From: Salminus brasiliensis
Taxonomy: Eukaryota > Chordata > Actinopteri > Characiformes > Bryconidae
Length of the DNA: 64,000 nucleotides
Direction of reading: 5' to 3'
Assembly: GCF_030463535.1 (NCBI RefSeq)
Contig: NC_132878.1
Span: 91,901,007-91,965,006 of the forward strand
The translations under genes and the position numbers were made by a program. The notes beneath the pieces are model-generated. The model ran no database searches, had not been told where the DNA came from, and worked only from the letters and a program-made list of their open reading frames with translations. Shown here piece after piece: positions 47,201-62,200 of this stretch (its first letter is position 1; each line of letters begins with the position of its first letter).

Positions 47201-50200
47201 GTCCAACGTGGCTCATACAGGTGTGATGGTTAGGTGGTCAGATAGCTTTGGCCATATAGTGTATGATTTACCCCTTAAAAAGCCCATGGCCCGCCAACAA
47301 GCCAAAGGTGTTATTGCAGTCTTCTATTAGCAAAGAATAGCCCCAGTACAGTAGTTCCTATAGTTACTGAGTAATACACCTTAGTATGTAGTACGCCTTG
47401 GAGTGTTAAGAGGTCAATCCTTGTGCAAATACACATGAAAGAATGGTGTTTAAGGACCCTTAAAGGACTGGAAGTGTCCATCTCCATCAGAATGCTGTCT
47501 CAGATTGATCCAGGAGCCTTTTATAGTCCTAAATACCAAGCTTATCCTGCCCCCAGAGCAAGTTTACCAATAGAAAAGTGACCCGCCGCCACGAGACTTA
47601 AAATCCCAGGCCAGATCGAACTGAGCTCAGCTATCTGCTTTAAGAGTCAGGCCCCAAGAAAGAATCCATGTTCTGTTTGTGCTGTTTTATTCTCAGGGTG
47701 TCCGAGGCTTCCCCGGAGAACGTGGACCAATTGGAGAGAAAGGTGTTGGAGAGCCAGGTCCCAAGGTTGTGATGGAAAGATCGTTGAAATAAACTCATGA
47801 AGTAGAACGTGTTTTGAACATGGAATTGTACATTCAACTTGATGGAGAGCATGTTTTATTGCTATGCAGCCACTTTCACCATCATAAATTCTGTGTTGTA
47901 GGGGGATCCAGGCTTTCAGGGTGTTTCAGGTGAGCCAGGTGTTCCAGGAGAAGATGGACCCATGGGACCAAAGGTTGGTTCCAATTTTCACCTATTAGTC
48001 ATTTGCAGTTCCTACCTAGTGGGTGGGACTCCCCCAATGGTGCCAGTGGTGCTGGAAGGGTAAAGGCTAGCACGCAATGCATTTAGGCTAGCTAGCTAGC
48101 TGGCTTCTTTCTGAACTACCGCTAACATAACATCATTGGACAGCCATTAGACACCTGCACTGGCTACTATGGCCACAAAATAAGCATCTTTATAATGCTG
48201 TATGTTCTTATTTTAAACATTCATGAAATATCGGAACTCGGTGTGCCACCAGAGGGCAGTGTAGAGCCTGCAGCTTACGTTTTTGGTACTGTATCCCTAC
48301 ATAAAACTATCACTGCCTGTTTAGCTAACGTCAACTTTTACCCCTAACTATTCTGTCCCCAGAAAATGTCCATTGTAAGAAAAGGCTCTGGAGCTGCCAC
48401 AGTCTGTATAAAACAATGTTGGCTAGCTAACTGCTGCTATCTGAACAATGCTAAGCTAAAGTGAGGAGAAATTAGACACATTTGTAACAACCTCATGTAT
48501 GGTTTTCTTGTCAATATAGGGTGACATTGGCTTTCCTGGCCCTAGAGGACAGGATGGACCACCTGGTAAAGGTCTTCCTGGAGACAAGGTAGTTACATAT
48601 CTGGTCTGGCATAATAGAGAACAATTAGCAGTTAGCGTCACAATTCTTTATACTGCAGTGTCCTCAATGACATGTGCTTTGTTCTTGAAGGGGGACAGAG
48701 GAGAGAGAGGAACAAGAGGACAGCCAGGACCCATGGGACCGGTCGGTCCAGTGGGGGCCAAGGTAAAATAAAGCAAAAACAACACATTTAAGCAATAACT
48801 TATTAATAACCACATGTATCAAAACTCGGCTCAACGGTTTATCTGTTGTTTCTGCTCAAACAGGGAAAACCAGGGGGGTTTGGGCCTCCAGGATTGATTG
48901 GTCCTCCAGGGAGGGGTATACCAGGTGCTAAGGTAACTGTATAGAAAATATATACAGAGGGCCATTTTGCTTTGCTTCGGTGTCGGTGCCAAAATCAGAG
49001 ATAGATTCTGATGCAGGTTTAAGGGACACTCTGTCTAAGGTTGTCATCATACCAGAGTCCTGATTTTAGCTGTGGTGAGTACCTACCAACAAAGTGTTGA
49101 CATGATGTTGGGTGGCCGAGGTTACAGGAACAATATTTCATGACACACAGTGCACAGTGCTTAGCCGAAGACCCATCAGAGTGCCCATGCTAACCCCTGT
49201 CCACCATCAAACATGTCTCCAATAGACAGCTACAGAGATAGACTTTAGAGCAATGGAAGAAGGTTGGCTCGGGTACATGTCATGTGTACTGTTTTCCTTG
49301 AGAAACACTTCCTTGGCACCAGGAAGCACTGTGGAGGGAGTGGGTGTAATGCTCTTGTCATTATTCTGCTGGGAAACTCTGGATCTGGGCATTTATGTGG
49401 GCATCAATTTAATGCATGCCGCCCACCTCAACTACCTCTACCAGGCACACCCCTTCATGGCAATAGCATTCCTTTATGTTTATGAGTTCAAGATGTTGCC
49501 CTGTTCTCCAAATTTCCAAGATCTCAATCCGATCAGGCATAAGCTCCATCTTGCACCTTAGAGAACTTAAAAGATGTGCTGTAACAGGAGCCTTCAGAGG
49601 TCTTTTAGAGGTCCCAGAAGAAGCTAAACAGGTGCTTCCAATAGCATATTAGACAGGTGGTCATAATGTTTAGGCTCATCAGTGTACCCTTCGAAATCTT
49701 ACACGAGCAAACGCAACCCTCTTCTTCCTTTTTTTAATGGAGATGCTGGCTTATCAGCATGGGTTTCTCAAGCCAGCGTGGAGCTGGGCTGCCCTTGACC
49801 TTCTCAGTCTGTTGAAATGTTGAACTAGCAATCTTAGCTAGATAGGCTGTTGTGTTAGTAGTTGCTGTGAAATGGGTACTGACTGGGCCTCGTTAATGTT
49901 CCATTGCTGCTGCTTCTGAACAGCCCACCATGTGAAGAAGTCATATTGGTGTACAAGCTTGTGCTTCACTTGCCTTCAGATGTGTGTATCTTCTTGCAGG
50001 GGGATCCTGGACAACCTGGAGCTCCAGGACCTGTTGGGGAAATTGGAATGGGGATACCCGGACCTAAGGTCAACTCTCAAAAATCCTACTTAGAGGGTCA
50101 TAGAAGTGCAGGAACTGAGTATAAAAAAGCGTACAAACATGATAGATAATAAATAACTATTTCCTAAGAGAATATTTGAGAATTTCTTACATTTTATGGA

Positions 50201-53200
50201 GAATAACATTTAAGAACATTCGTATTAATTTTTTTAGTGTTTATCCGAAGCTCCTTTTTTCTTAGGAAACCTTTGTGAATCTGCCCCTTGATTCCCAAAT
50301 GCCTGAACTTTTTGTGACTGACCCTCAGTCCTACTAGCTAGCAATGTTACAACAGATAAAGTCAGTGACCTTTATGCATTAGGAACATAGTATATGAAAT
50401 ATGTAAGAAATACAAGGTGTAATATTGCAGTAGACCACTTAGACACAGAGTTGCATTAAGCTGCTCAACCTGGCAACAGTACTATAATGTAAACACTATG
50501 CAGCGCCCTTCCGGACTACTATACATCCATTCTCATTGGTCTATAAAGATCAAATCTCTGGTCTTTAAACAGCTGAATCTCTTTTCTTGTTCTTAAGGGT
50601 GAACGAGGACTGCCTGGACCTACAGGGCCGTCTGGGTTGAAGGGAGACGGCTACCCTGGACCACCTGTAAGTATGTTTTACCTACAGGTGGCTCACAAAC
50701 TACACCATATATTAGATATGAACTACAACAGTGAGGTCTATCAGCCAGTCAGTAAACACTGCACTGACAGTATCATTCACTGCTTGCTTTTTTGTGTTGA
50801 TGTTCTACATGTGATCTGTAGGGACCACCAGGCATGCCAGGACTAATGGGAGAAATTGGGCCAGAGGGGAAAGGCTTACCTGGGCCAAAGGTATGAAACA
50901 AGCCAGACGTTTGATAGCTTTTGTTATGTCCAGGACAGGATATGAGCCGATTTGACTGAGATAAAGATACGAACAGTGCATAACACTAGAAAATGTATCA
51001 ATAGTTTGGTTCCAGAATATGCAGTAAAGGCCGTTTTCATCAGTTTTGCTGCCATATGATGATTAATTCACCACTATCTGCTATTATTAGAGAAAGAAAA
51101 AAAAATGGTGTTAAACAGGGGCTGTATTACAAGTTATATGTAATACCGTAATGCATTTCAGAGTTAAACTTGGCGCTACCACCGTAATGACATCCAATGA
51201 AGACCATCGTCATCAGTTTTGTTGCTTAATATCTTAATATGATTATGATCTCATCATTATCTTCTCGTTTTTAGAGAAAGCAAAAAACGTGGTCAATTAA
51301 ATCAAATACCAGACCTGCACCAATCAAAGTTTTCAAGCCTGTATTCCAGAAGGCCTACAGTGATGTTTTCTCTTGAGCCGCCCATTGGATAACCTACAGC
51401 TGCATTCACACTGAACACACTACGCTGTGTACATTGCGCTTGCCGGTTGGCGCTCTCTGTAGCGAGGGAGGATCTGCATGTGTGTACCGGCTAGTCTGAC
51501 ACCACATGTTAGCTTGTTTAAATGCTGGTACCTATGAACCTGGGCGACCAACTTGGGCCGACACCTGCTTCCATGCTAATCCTTTTTTTGATGGGTCATG
51601 ATAGGTTTTCAGACTGGTATTGCAGCCGTGCGAGGGAACTGCCAGACACACTCGATGCATTCTGATTGGTCGTACTGAGACTCGGCCAATGCACGGCGTG
51701 CAGAAGTTGAAAATGTTTGAACTTTAAATGACCCCAGACGTCTGCTGCAGCAAGACCGTTAACATCTGCGGGATGCAGATTGCAGATTGACATTGCAGCT
51801 GTGTTTTTTCTGCCGTCAGTGTAAAGGAACGTCTGCTGGAACTTAAACTGACATGTAAAGCCTTCAGTTCAGCTCCTGAAGGCCTAACCAATGAGTGCGC
51901 TTTCATGGCTGTATTTTGAGCTTTTTGTTTCCAGCCAAAATATAAGAGTGAATTAAGAAATTAAATAAAACAGGCAAATTAATTCTATTAGAGGCCTGTA
52001 TCTGTGCCCATACTTCAAGGTCCCACCTCAAATGGCATAAGCTACATATTAGTGTCATAACACATACTCGCAAATTTCCAATATCTAGTAGTTACTCAAT
52101 TATAGTCCTTAAATCCCAAATAATGGGTCTTAAAAATAAAAATTAGGCCTGGGTTTCAGTGGATTAAATGAAAATACTCTGAAGGCTTATACAAGTCTCA
52201 CTGTTGACATTGTTATCTCAAAAACCTTTAACAATTTGATTGATATTTTGATTCTCAGGGGGATCGAGGCCCTTCAGGTCCGCCTGGGCCAGTTGGACCA
52301 CCAGGGATTGGACGTTTAGGCCCAAAGGTTAGTTATATCATCCTAATGTAAGACCTTATTTGTATATAACCCAACCCTCAGCATGTCAGCAGCCCAAAGA
52401 CTGACTTTGTACATGACCGAATCCCATGTTCAGAGGTACAGTTCATAGGCAAATTACACTGTACCTAATCTATAAGCCAGTCAGCAACACCACTAAATCA
52501 CTGGTGTTTTGTAACTGTAGCTCATCCTGCCCTCTAGGTGGCTCTAATGCAACATCTGTGATGAACTGTCTGAGAATATGTGGCATAGTCAACAGCCTGA
52601 TTCTCAGTCTGGTGTTGTTTATCTAATACCAGGTGCATCATTGAACGTAAGGCACTTTTGCACATAAACAGAGGCTGACCTTTCATACAGTGAAGTTTTT
52701 TGCAGGGTTCTACTGGTCAGACTGGCCCACCTGGTCCACCAGGGCTGCCAGGAGAGGGCATCCAAGGACCAAAGGTAATAGAAGTTATTTCTAATATGAG
52801 TTTCTGAAAAGCTCTCAGTAACTGTGATGTCTAAGCTTGGTCCAGAGGTCCTAGACTAATATCAGGAACCACCACCACCACCTCTAAATGCTTGCATAGT
52901 TCAGTGGGGCATTCAGAGTGGGGTTTGGTGTAAAATGGTTAATTGTAGAGAAACTTACCAACTCCTTTATAGTGATGGTGAATTAAACCTGGGCTCACAA
53001 TTCAAACATAGCCATTTTATTTACTACCCAAAGCCACAACCCATTGTAGCAGTTATATGCATGGTAAAAAAGTGATACATTTGAAAGAAATACGTTTCTA
53101 ATGGAAGTATTTTGTCTCACAGTGCATGTACACACGTCTGCAATGGATGGATTTCAAAATAAATCATCAAAATCCATGTCTCAGGCATAGATGCTAGATC

Positions 53201-56200
53201 CAGAACCAGGCAATACAATATATATCACAACACAGGGGTCACAATTCAGTATACTGCAATATACAGCCCTGTAAAAAATTAAGAGACCACCTAAGTCTTT
53301 CATAAATGTGCATCTCTACGTGTCTGGTAGTCATTTTATTCCAGGCATTTCATCAAACAAAGCTGAGTTACCTGAATCTTCAGACTATGACTGGTATAAA
53401 GTCCCAACAGCAATGTGAAAGACTAGTGGAGAGCCTTCGAGGACAGGAAAGCTGTGATTGGCAGTCCAGGTTATTTCACTATAGTAATTTATGAATGTTC
53501 AAAGTTCAAATATTAGTGCTGTGTTGTTTAAATTTGAACAATAATGTCTTTGCATTATAATTATTATAATAATTTATTTGCATTATTCGAGCAGTTGTCA
53601 TTTCTGCAAATAAATGCTCTAAATAGTAAATATTTTTATTTGGAATTTAGGGAAATTGTTGTCCATGGTTTATGAAATACAACACAAAATACAATTTCCC
53701 TAAACACATGTCTATAAATAAGGAAACCAGAGAATCAGATCATGTAGGGTGGTCTCTTAATATTTCCAGAGCTGTATATTGCAATACTGTAAACAATGTT
53801 TTATTTTTTTTCTATTGTATAAAAACAAATCATCATCTGCGTAAAATCTGAGTAATAAAATGTACTTTTCATTCAATCAGTACAGTGGGATCTGAAGCCA
53901 AGAGTGCAACACTGCTCTCTAGTGGTCAGGGTTTAAACACAACACTACATGAACCTCTGTCTGACTCCAATCTTTACATGTACATGTTACTGAGAATAGA
54001 TACTTCGATATATCGATATTTTTTTACCCTCTTGAACCAGCAAGGCTTATTAAGGTGTATTACTCAGTAGCTACAGAGACTTCTGTACAAACTGGTGGGG
54101 CAATTCTCTGGTAATAGAAATTTTTAATAACACTTTCAGCTCATCAGCGGCCCATAGGCTGTTTAAAGGGTTAAGGGGACGTCTGGTTCCGGTCACCACC
54201 ACTGTGAACATTTCTAACAAACATATGTTGCTTAGGCAAGAACAGTAGTACAGACCACAAACCACATAAGCAAATCTGTCTGAGATTACACCAACTAAGT
54301 TCAGCTGCCAAAATTCTCTAATTTTATCCAATATTTTATCCAATCTATCCAGGGGGATCCTGGCTTCCAGGGATTCCAGGGACCAAGAGGACCCCCAGGG
54401 GAGGGTATTCCTGGGCAGAAGGTAAGAGTGTTAGGCCTACAGCAGGCTTCCTCAGTTCCAGCCCCACTAAAACCAGTGAGTCTAGTTAGGTCTGTTTGAG
54501 CCCCAGCTGTGCTGGACTCAAGGACTAGAACTGAAGAACCCTGTCCTACTTATGGCTCACTCCATAAGAAGATCTCAATGCCATCATGTTGCTGGACTGT
54601 TTGCAGGGGGACCGCGGGCTCACAGGAGAGAGAGGACGGAAGGGAGACAAAGGAGGACAGGGGGACATGGGAGAGACGGGGCCTGTGGTAAACAATAAGA
54701 AACTCATTCTGTGAAACGTTCTGAGAATAGCAACCACTCACTTTATTTATTATCAGGGTTTAGACATATACGAATGCGAATAAATATTATTCACATAATA
54801 TTAGGACTTCAATTTTACACAATTATTGTGTTTACAGTCTTATTTTTGAAGAGAACTGTATTTAATTTAGACATTTATAGCATTAAAACAGGGGAAAGGG
54901 TCATAATGGGAGACTCAAAATGCACACCCTTAATAATCATTATAATATTATGATGCATAATCATTACTATTGCATAATAATAATTATTATGCAAATAATT
55001 TGGTCATTTATAGCATTAAAACAAAGGTATAGTATAGCAGAGTGATGCACTGATTTCTAATAGCCCTGAAAAGTATCATTTTAGGAACTTTAGAATATTT
55101 ATTTTTATATTTATGTTTATATTTATTTATTTATTTATTTATTTATTGCTTGGCAGGGTAGAGCAGGACAAAAGGGAGAGCCTGGTATCACTGTAAGTGC
55201 TGTCAAGAGATGGGGTAATTTCTACACTGATGTTTGATTGCTCATTGGCATTAGATGCCTCTCTTGCTCTGTCTTCTCACGTTCTTCTCGTGTCTTGCAG
55301 AGGGAGGAAGTTATGAAATTAATCAAATCAATTTGTGGTGAGTAAACACAGACATTTCTGCTTCTTTATACTGCCATCAAAAATTTGGAGACCTAGCTGT
55401 TTCTTTTTTTATTTTATTTTTCCTACTCATTTTCATTCATTTTATAATAACATAGCATAATAAGATGGGCACTGACTCTCTGAAGTACAACAGAAAGGGG
55501 ATATGCTCAGTTATGAAGATCAAAAAAACACCAGGAATCATTTCATAAATATATGATCCATTTATAAATATATTGATCAAAGATCAAAGAAGGCCTTTTT
55601 TACTAGAAAACTACAGAGATTAAGATTCTACCTTTAACATTCATACCTTTAGGGAACAAGGATAAAAGCTCTCAAATCCAAAAGGCCTCCCTCTGTAATA
55701 ATCTTTTGTCCGGATCTTTCCATCTTCTGCTGCAAAAAAACCCTGTCAATGGCCAGGAGACGTAGATCTGAAGGAGAATGTTCATCTGATCTGAATGATG
55801 GGGAACAGGAGCAAACTGCACTCATATGTTTCTCTTAGTTTTACCAGCATATAAAGGATGAGGGCACATGCTTGCATAAACAACATGTGTAGATCTACAA
55901 GTTATGAACTGTGGAATATTAAATGTCTGATATGACTAATATTAAAAAGGATAATGACCTGGAGAGGCAATGGAGACATATGTATCCCCATGCACCAATT
56001 TGTCTTTAATTTTGTCTCCTAGAAAAGACACACAGGAGAGACTTTATAAAACGGTCTGATAGGTGGTTGTCACTTTGTAAAATGTACCAATGATTGTTCA
56101 TTATATTAAATATTATATTTAAGATATTTATTATATATAAATATTAAAACACAAGAACATTTATTTTTGGTTTTCGGGGACACCTTCGGAAATCCTAGAT

Positions 56201-59200
56201 GGTATGAGGCAGGTACCTTCATTGGAGCAGAATCCGAGGCCTTTTATACTCTATTTAATGTTATAAATATATATTTTTTTGCTAGACTTGTCTGATTTCT
56301 GATCAGTGTGCAAGCAATATTTTCCCAATATTTGCCCATTTCACTTAATGGGACAGTGGTGGCTCAGCGGTTAGAGCACCAGGGTATTGATGACTGTTTG
56401 TGGGTTTGATACCCAGACTCTGCAAGGTTCCCTTGAGCAAGGCCCTTGACCCTCTCTGTTCACTCTGGGCACTCCAGGCATGTGTGCTTTCTGTCACTGT
56501 GTGTGTTCACAGCACAGATGGGTTAAAGGCGGTGTCTAACACAAACGGTGAATATGGGTGTCATGTCTTATAATCAGATTTCTTGCAGTGTACCTGCAGG
56601 ACCCTATTTTGTATGTTGCATGAAGCGCAACAATCATCTTTGTGGCTAGACATCTTAGAATTGAAGAACTGATGGATTGAAGGACTGATATATCTCAAAA
56701 TACAGATGTATACTGTAAGACAACCTGCTTCAGCCTTTAATACTTTTAAGGCATGGACTCACAGTAGGGTAATTTGTCTTATTGAGAAGTATCTAGAAAA
56801 ATCTATCATTCCTCAGGCAAGGTTTCCAAACTTATGACCGTGTACGTATACCATGTACAATATGACTCATTACAAATACAGTACACTGGACCGCAGCCTG
56901 TTTTACCCCTATGTTCACTGCTCATCTATTGTCCTCAGGCTGTGGAATAACATGCAGAGTGAGACCCCTGGAGCTGGTCTTTGTGATTGACAGCTCTGAG
57001 AGCGTGGGTCCTGACAACTTCAACATCATCAAAGACTTTGTGAACACCCTGATCGACCGCGTGTCGGTCAGTCCGAATATGACCCGGGTCGGTGTGGTGC
57101 TCTACAGCCACATTACCATGGTGGTCAGCAGCCTGCGCCAGCAGTCCAGTCGAGACGAGGTGAAAGCGGCAGTGCGCAGGATGGCCTACATGGGTGAGGG
57201 CACCTATACAGGAAGTGCCATCAATCAGGCTAATCAGCTGTTCCTCTCGGCCCGTCCCGGGGTCAGGAAAGTGGCGGTGGTGATAACGGATGGCCAGGTG
57301 GACAAGCGGGATGTGATCAGGCTGGAGGACGCTGCGCAGACCGCCCACTCGGATGGCATTGAGATGTTCGTCATCGGGGTGGTCAATCAGAGCAACCCAT
57401 TCTACAGAGATTTCAAGATGGAGCTGGAGTCCATAGCTTCTGATCCAGATGAGGAGCATGTCTATCTGATCAGTGACTTCAGTACACTGCCTGGTATGTT
57501 AGGTTAGATGTCCTCATCAGCTTCATCAGCTCTGTACAATTTAGCAGTTGCTAGTTTGCAGTACTGGCAGTGCCCACTGGGGTGTCTCATTTGTCTAATA
57601 CAATTCCAGCACTGCTCCAAGGCCCACCATGCATTATTATTGCTATATTCGAGCCACGATATGATAATGTTGCACTGCTTAATGAATTGCAATGTGTAAA
57701 GTATTGCAATATGATACATACACAGTCATATCCGAATATTATGACCACCTACCTAATACCTAATACACCTACCCTTGCCTCGGATGACACTAGCGAGACA
57801 TTGTTAAATGGCCTGTATTAGGTGATGGGAGGGGTATAGAGGTTAACTGTAGAGGTTAACTGGTCCACAGCGGAGCATTGATTGATTGGTAGCTGGGTCT
57901 CCATTGTTATGCCTTTGGGAGAAGTGCAAGAAGTCCATTCTCTATACACCTTCACTACAGCAGCTCTAGAGCATCCCACAAAGTTAGTGTTTCTCGAGAT
58001 TCTACCACCCAGTCCATGCTATGACGTCTCACTAGTGTCCTCCGAGCCAATGGTGCTTATTCCCACTATTAGGTAGGTGGTCATAATATGTATGTCCAAA
58101 ATTTTGTGGACAACCCTTCTAATGAATCTGTTCAGCTACTTTAAGTTGCACCCATTACTGACACAGATGTGCAAATGCACATACACCCACACACACAGCT
58201 TGTCTAGTCCCTGTAGAGAAGTGCTGCCATTAGAATAGGACTCTCTGAAGGAGATAATCTTGATCCTTTTGGGGTTGGCAAGTGCTGAGCTCAGTGTGTA
58301 CTGCATTACATATACATATAAACCTGCTGTTGGAGCTGCAAAGGGGGACCAACTTCCATATTAACGCCTATGGATTTAGAATGGGATGTCCTAAAAGCAC
58401 CTGTTGGTGGGATGTGTAGGTGTCCCAATACATTGGTCCATTATCCACATTTAAAAAGCACATGTCTTGGCTGATCTATTACATGTGGGGTAAGTGTGGG
58501 AATACTTGTTTACATGTACATGCTCATACTAAGCCAGAGCTACATTCTCAGAACACCGATATACCACTGAACATTATTAGTACATTAACAACTTCCACTG
58601 TTCTTCTCTTTGTGTTCAGCACTGGAGAAAAAGCTGTTGGTTAAGCTGTGCGACAACGGTGAAGAGACACTGTTTAGTCGGACCAATATCATCCCTGGTG
58701 CCTCTGAAGCCTTCTCTTATGATGGGGAATCTCGGAGAAGGACAGAGCGCCCAACATTTAACGAAGACTACAGTCGAACGCGTACGGAGGTGAGTCACCT
58801 TCAGTCATGTAAAACAGGCACCAGGGCTGGGAGTTACATGCAGTGCCTAGACAGCCTGCTCATCATTGCTGAAAATACACAGCCAAAGTTGACAGGGGTG
58901 AATCAGGTGTAATTTATCTGCACCCTCATTTACCCAGCATTGACTCCTCAAACGCTCTTGCTGGGCCCATTATTGGGAGATAGCAGGTTCAATCCTGGTG
59001 ATACCACAACCATACATGGTCGGGAGTCTCAAAGAACGCAACTCACCTCATATTTTTGGGCTGGGTAGGATGGCCCTCCCTCTCCCCCATTGCTCTAAGC
59101 ATGTTCAGCTGTACATGTTGCCACAATGTCACATTTGCAACTAGAGCATGTGCAGTAGAGACCATAGGAGGAGCCAGACTCGCCTACTCATTTGGTAGAC

Positions 59201-62200
59201 CCACCCCCTTCTCCCAGACCAAGCGTGTCTCAGACCACCTTCATTGAGCTTACAGCGCAGAGGCAGAACGGATTCCCCCTCCCCCCCCCTGGATTCCCAG
59301 TTTGTCCGTTAAGTGGAAAGTATCAACAGTAAAAGTGCAGCTCATATAAGTTCCACTACAACTCTCACAGCTACTCCATGTAATGAAAAGGGCACTATGC
59401 AGGTCCTGCAGATCACTGATCTCTTCCAGCCAAGGCTGTCAATCACTTCATTCCTAAGTGTAGCCCCGCCTTCTTCTTAAAAAAATGATTTCTAGAGTAT
59501 ATAAGTAATATAAGACCTGAGCCAATATTAGCACAGGGAATTTGGAGACACTGGAGATGGACAGACAGTTTAAAGGAGGACAATGAGATGGAAAATGGGC
59601 TTTGGGTTTTGTCATTGAAACATATGGGGACGGGTGGAGCCTCACATCGCCATGCAACCAGTCAGCAGAGGCACTAGACCCGTGGTTGCTTCACTTCTTA
59701 GAGACGTTGTGCTGTCCATGTTTTCTACACTCATTGAGCTGTACAATGACGTTGCATTAGCAGCAGTTCTGAAATGTGGCTGGCGTGCTTCATATGCCTT
59801 TACCCTCTGGTAGCATTGGGTGATGGGGGAGTCCAAGCTACTGGGTTATTGATCTTGTTTCCCAGCAGATCAACCAGGGTGAGATCAAACACATCCAAAA
59901 AAAATCACTGACAGAGTTACATTATATGATTTATCATTTAATATATTCTTCTATTTCTCAGAATGTTCTAGACATTGAGTAAAATCTGAAATCTGAACTT
60001 GTTGTCTGTGCTATTTTGTAAGCGTATGGTAGAGTAAAGGGGAACTGGCCAAAGTTATTGTCTGTGATATCCAATCATAGACGACAGATGGGGCAGATTG
60101 AGATTAGGATGAAAAATGTTGCAATATCGCTTTTCAGTTTTACCTATTTTTCAATACTTTCTGCCTAGTTTTCAATAGTCATTTTATATGACTTGTCAGA
60201 GATCAGATAGCTTTATGAAAACCTGCAGACACACCAGCTCTTTGCAGATGAGATTAGACACCCCTGCTTTAAACCAACATTAAGTTGCATAAAGGGCTGA
60301 AAATGCTGGGAAGAGGCTTTCGTCATTAGCGTTTGTCATTAGTGAAGAATTATTTCTTATATATTATTTCTTACATAAACTTAAAAACTGTATTTTTTAC
60401 TGATGAGAGTCAGTAAAACATTAAAACATATGGTTTACTCTACTGCTAACCTTTGTCAGACGCATAGTTCACCAATGCACTAATTATACTAACACAGGTC
60501 TAACCCAGTGCTAGAATGGGCTGTGTTCCAGTTTAATGTCCAAATAAGGAGACCAGGTCCTTCAATCAGTTTATTAGCTAGTCTACAATAGTACTGATAA
60601 TGCCCAGAGGGGAAACAGGACACGCTCATTTGTCCAAAGGTATAGTGCTTATGTGGCTAATATAATATAATATAATATAATGCTACTATTTGTCTGTTCA
60701 CCTTCATTTATTATTAGGCTAGCGTCCTTGTGACCATGCCTTAAAAGTACCCCCTACCTGGTAACTGACAAGGCAATCAACACTAAACGATGTCTGAGGG
60801 TGGCAAAATGGCCTTCTCGCTAATCATCACTAATTAAGCTTCAATTACTAATAAGATCTTAGAAGATAATAATCCTGTTTTGTTGCGAAACAGTCAAGAG
60901 ATCCAGAAGAGCTGGAGGTGCTCCCGTTCTCTGAGCCCAAAGCGGAGGAAGAAGCCAGCACCAGAGCGCCGTACTCCCGCGAGGAGACACTAAACAGCCT
61001 GGATGATCTGTGGCGCTTCACATATGGCCCCGATCTCGAACAACCCACACTGGGTCCTGTCTGGCAGGCCACCCCTCAGCCACCTCTAGTACTGGTTCAG
61101 GACGATTACGGTGAAGGTAATTGTTAAACTGATCACAGATTAGCTTAATTAGCGCAAACCTTTATGAGTACAAAAAAAAGATTAGACAAGTTCCTCTAAG
61201 GTTTGCCTCTAAATATGAGCTAAATTACCTTTTAGCGTAGTAAAAAAAAACATAGTAGCAGTCATCTTAGCCAAAGGTTTTAGCCATTTTGTGGGTAACA
61301 GTATGCCGTACAGTGCCAGGAACTACAGAAGTAACTGAAATAGCTTAACTGAAGGGAAATATCTGATGATTTAACGTACATGCAGTTATCACTATGTTAA
61401 TTGCCTTCTAAGACAAGCTAGCTACATCAGGCTAGTGCTAAATAAGGAAGCAAACTTGTCAAATTGCCATATGGGTAAGTGGGCAGAGTAATTTGTGTAA
61501 TTTAGATTTTTCACCACACTGTAAAGTAAATGATCTAACTGCATCTCAGTTTGAGCTTCAAAAACATAAGTAAATGACTTGCAGCTAATTAAACTAATTA
61601 AATATTGGGGAAGATTGTGAATGATTTGTTTACTGTTTATTCCCATCTGCATGTCAGAACTCCCCCTATCACATGACGTTGCAGTCTGGGAGGCTTTTGA
61701 CAATGAAGCACTGAGCCATTGCTGGGAGTTGAACTTACGATCTCCTCACACTTGATGAGCAGCAGTTAGACAGTAGGGCCGGTCTAGAGCTGTGAAATTA
61801 CAATATATTCAAACAAAGTTCTGAGTAAATTTACCTTTCCCTTCTTTCTTGGACACAGAAATGTACATAGCTTCATAGCTCTAGAGTGGAGTGACTGTCT
61901 AACAGCCTGAATTACTTTTAAGAGACAGAAGATCATAAATTCGAATTCCACCAATACCACAGCTTACCATTGTCAGGAGTCTGAGAATTGGAAGGCCTCC
62001 CTCCTCCATCTAATAGGGGTAGTTCTAACCTGCCAGTGGGAATAAACAGTAAACAGATTGAGGGGGCAGAGCCACAGACTAAACATCCATCAGTTTCAGC
62101 TGCAGATCATTAACTGATGTATTTGTGTATTGTTGAACAATCTGAGATGCAGAAGTGAAAAATCTGAGTTAGGAGAACTTTTGACTACATTGAGTAAAAA

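Noticed and set aside
56935..57459. 174-codon minus-strand open frame
   Set aside because: Antisense of the col28a1 VWA2 exon; no domain of its own.
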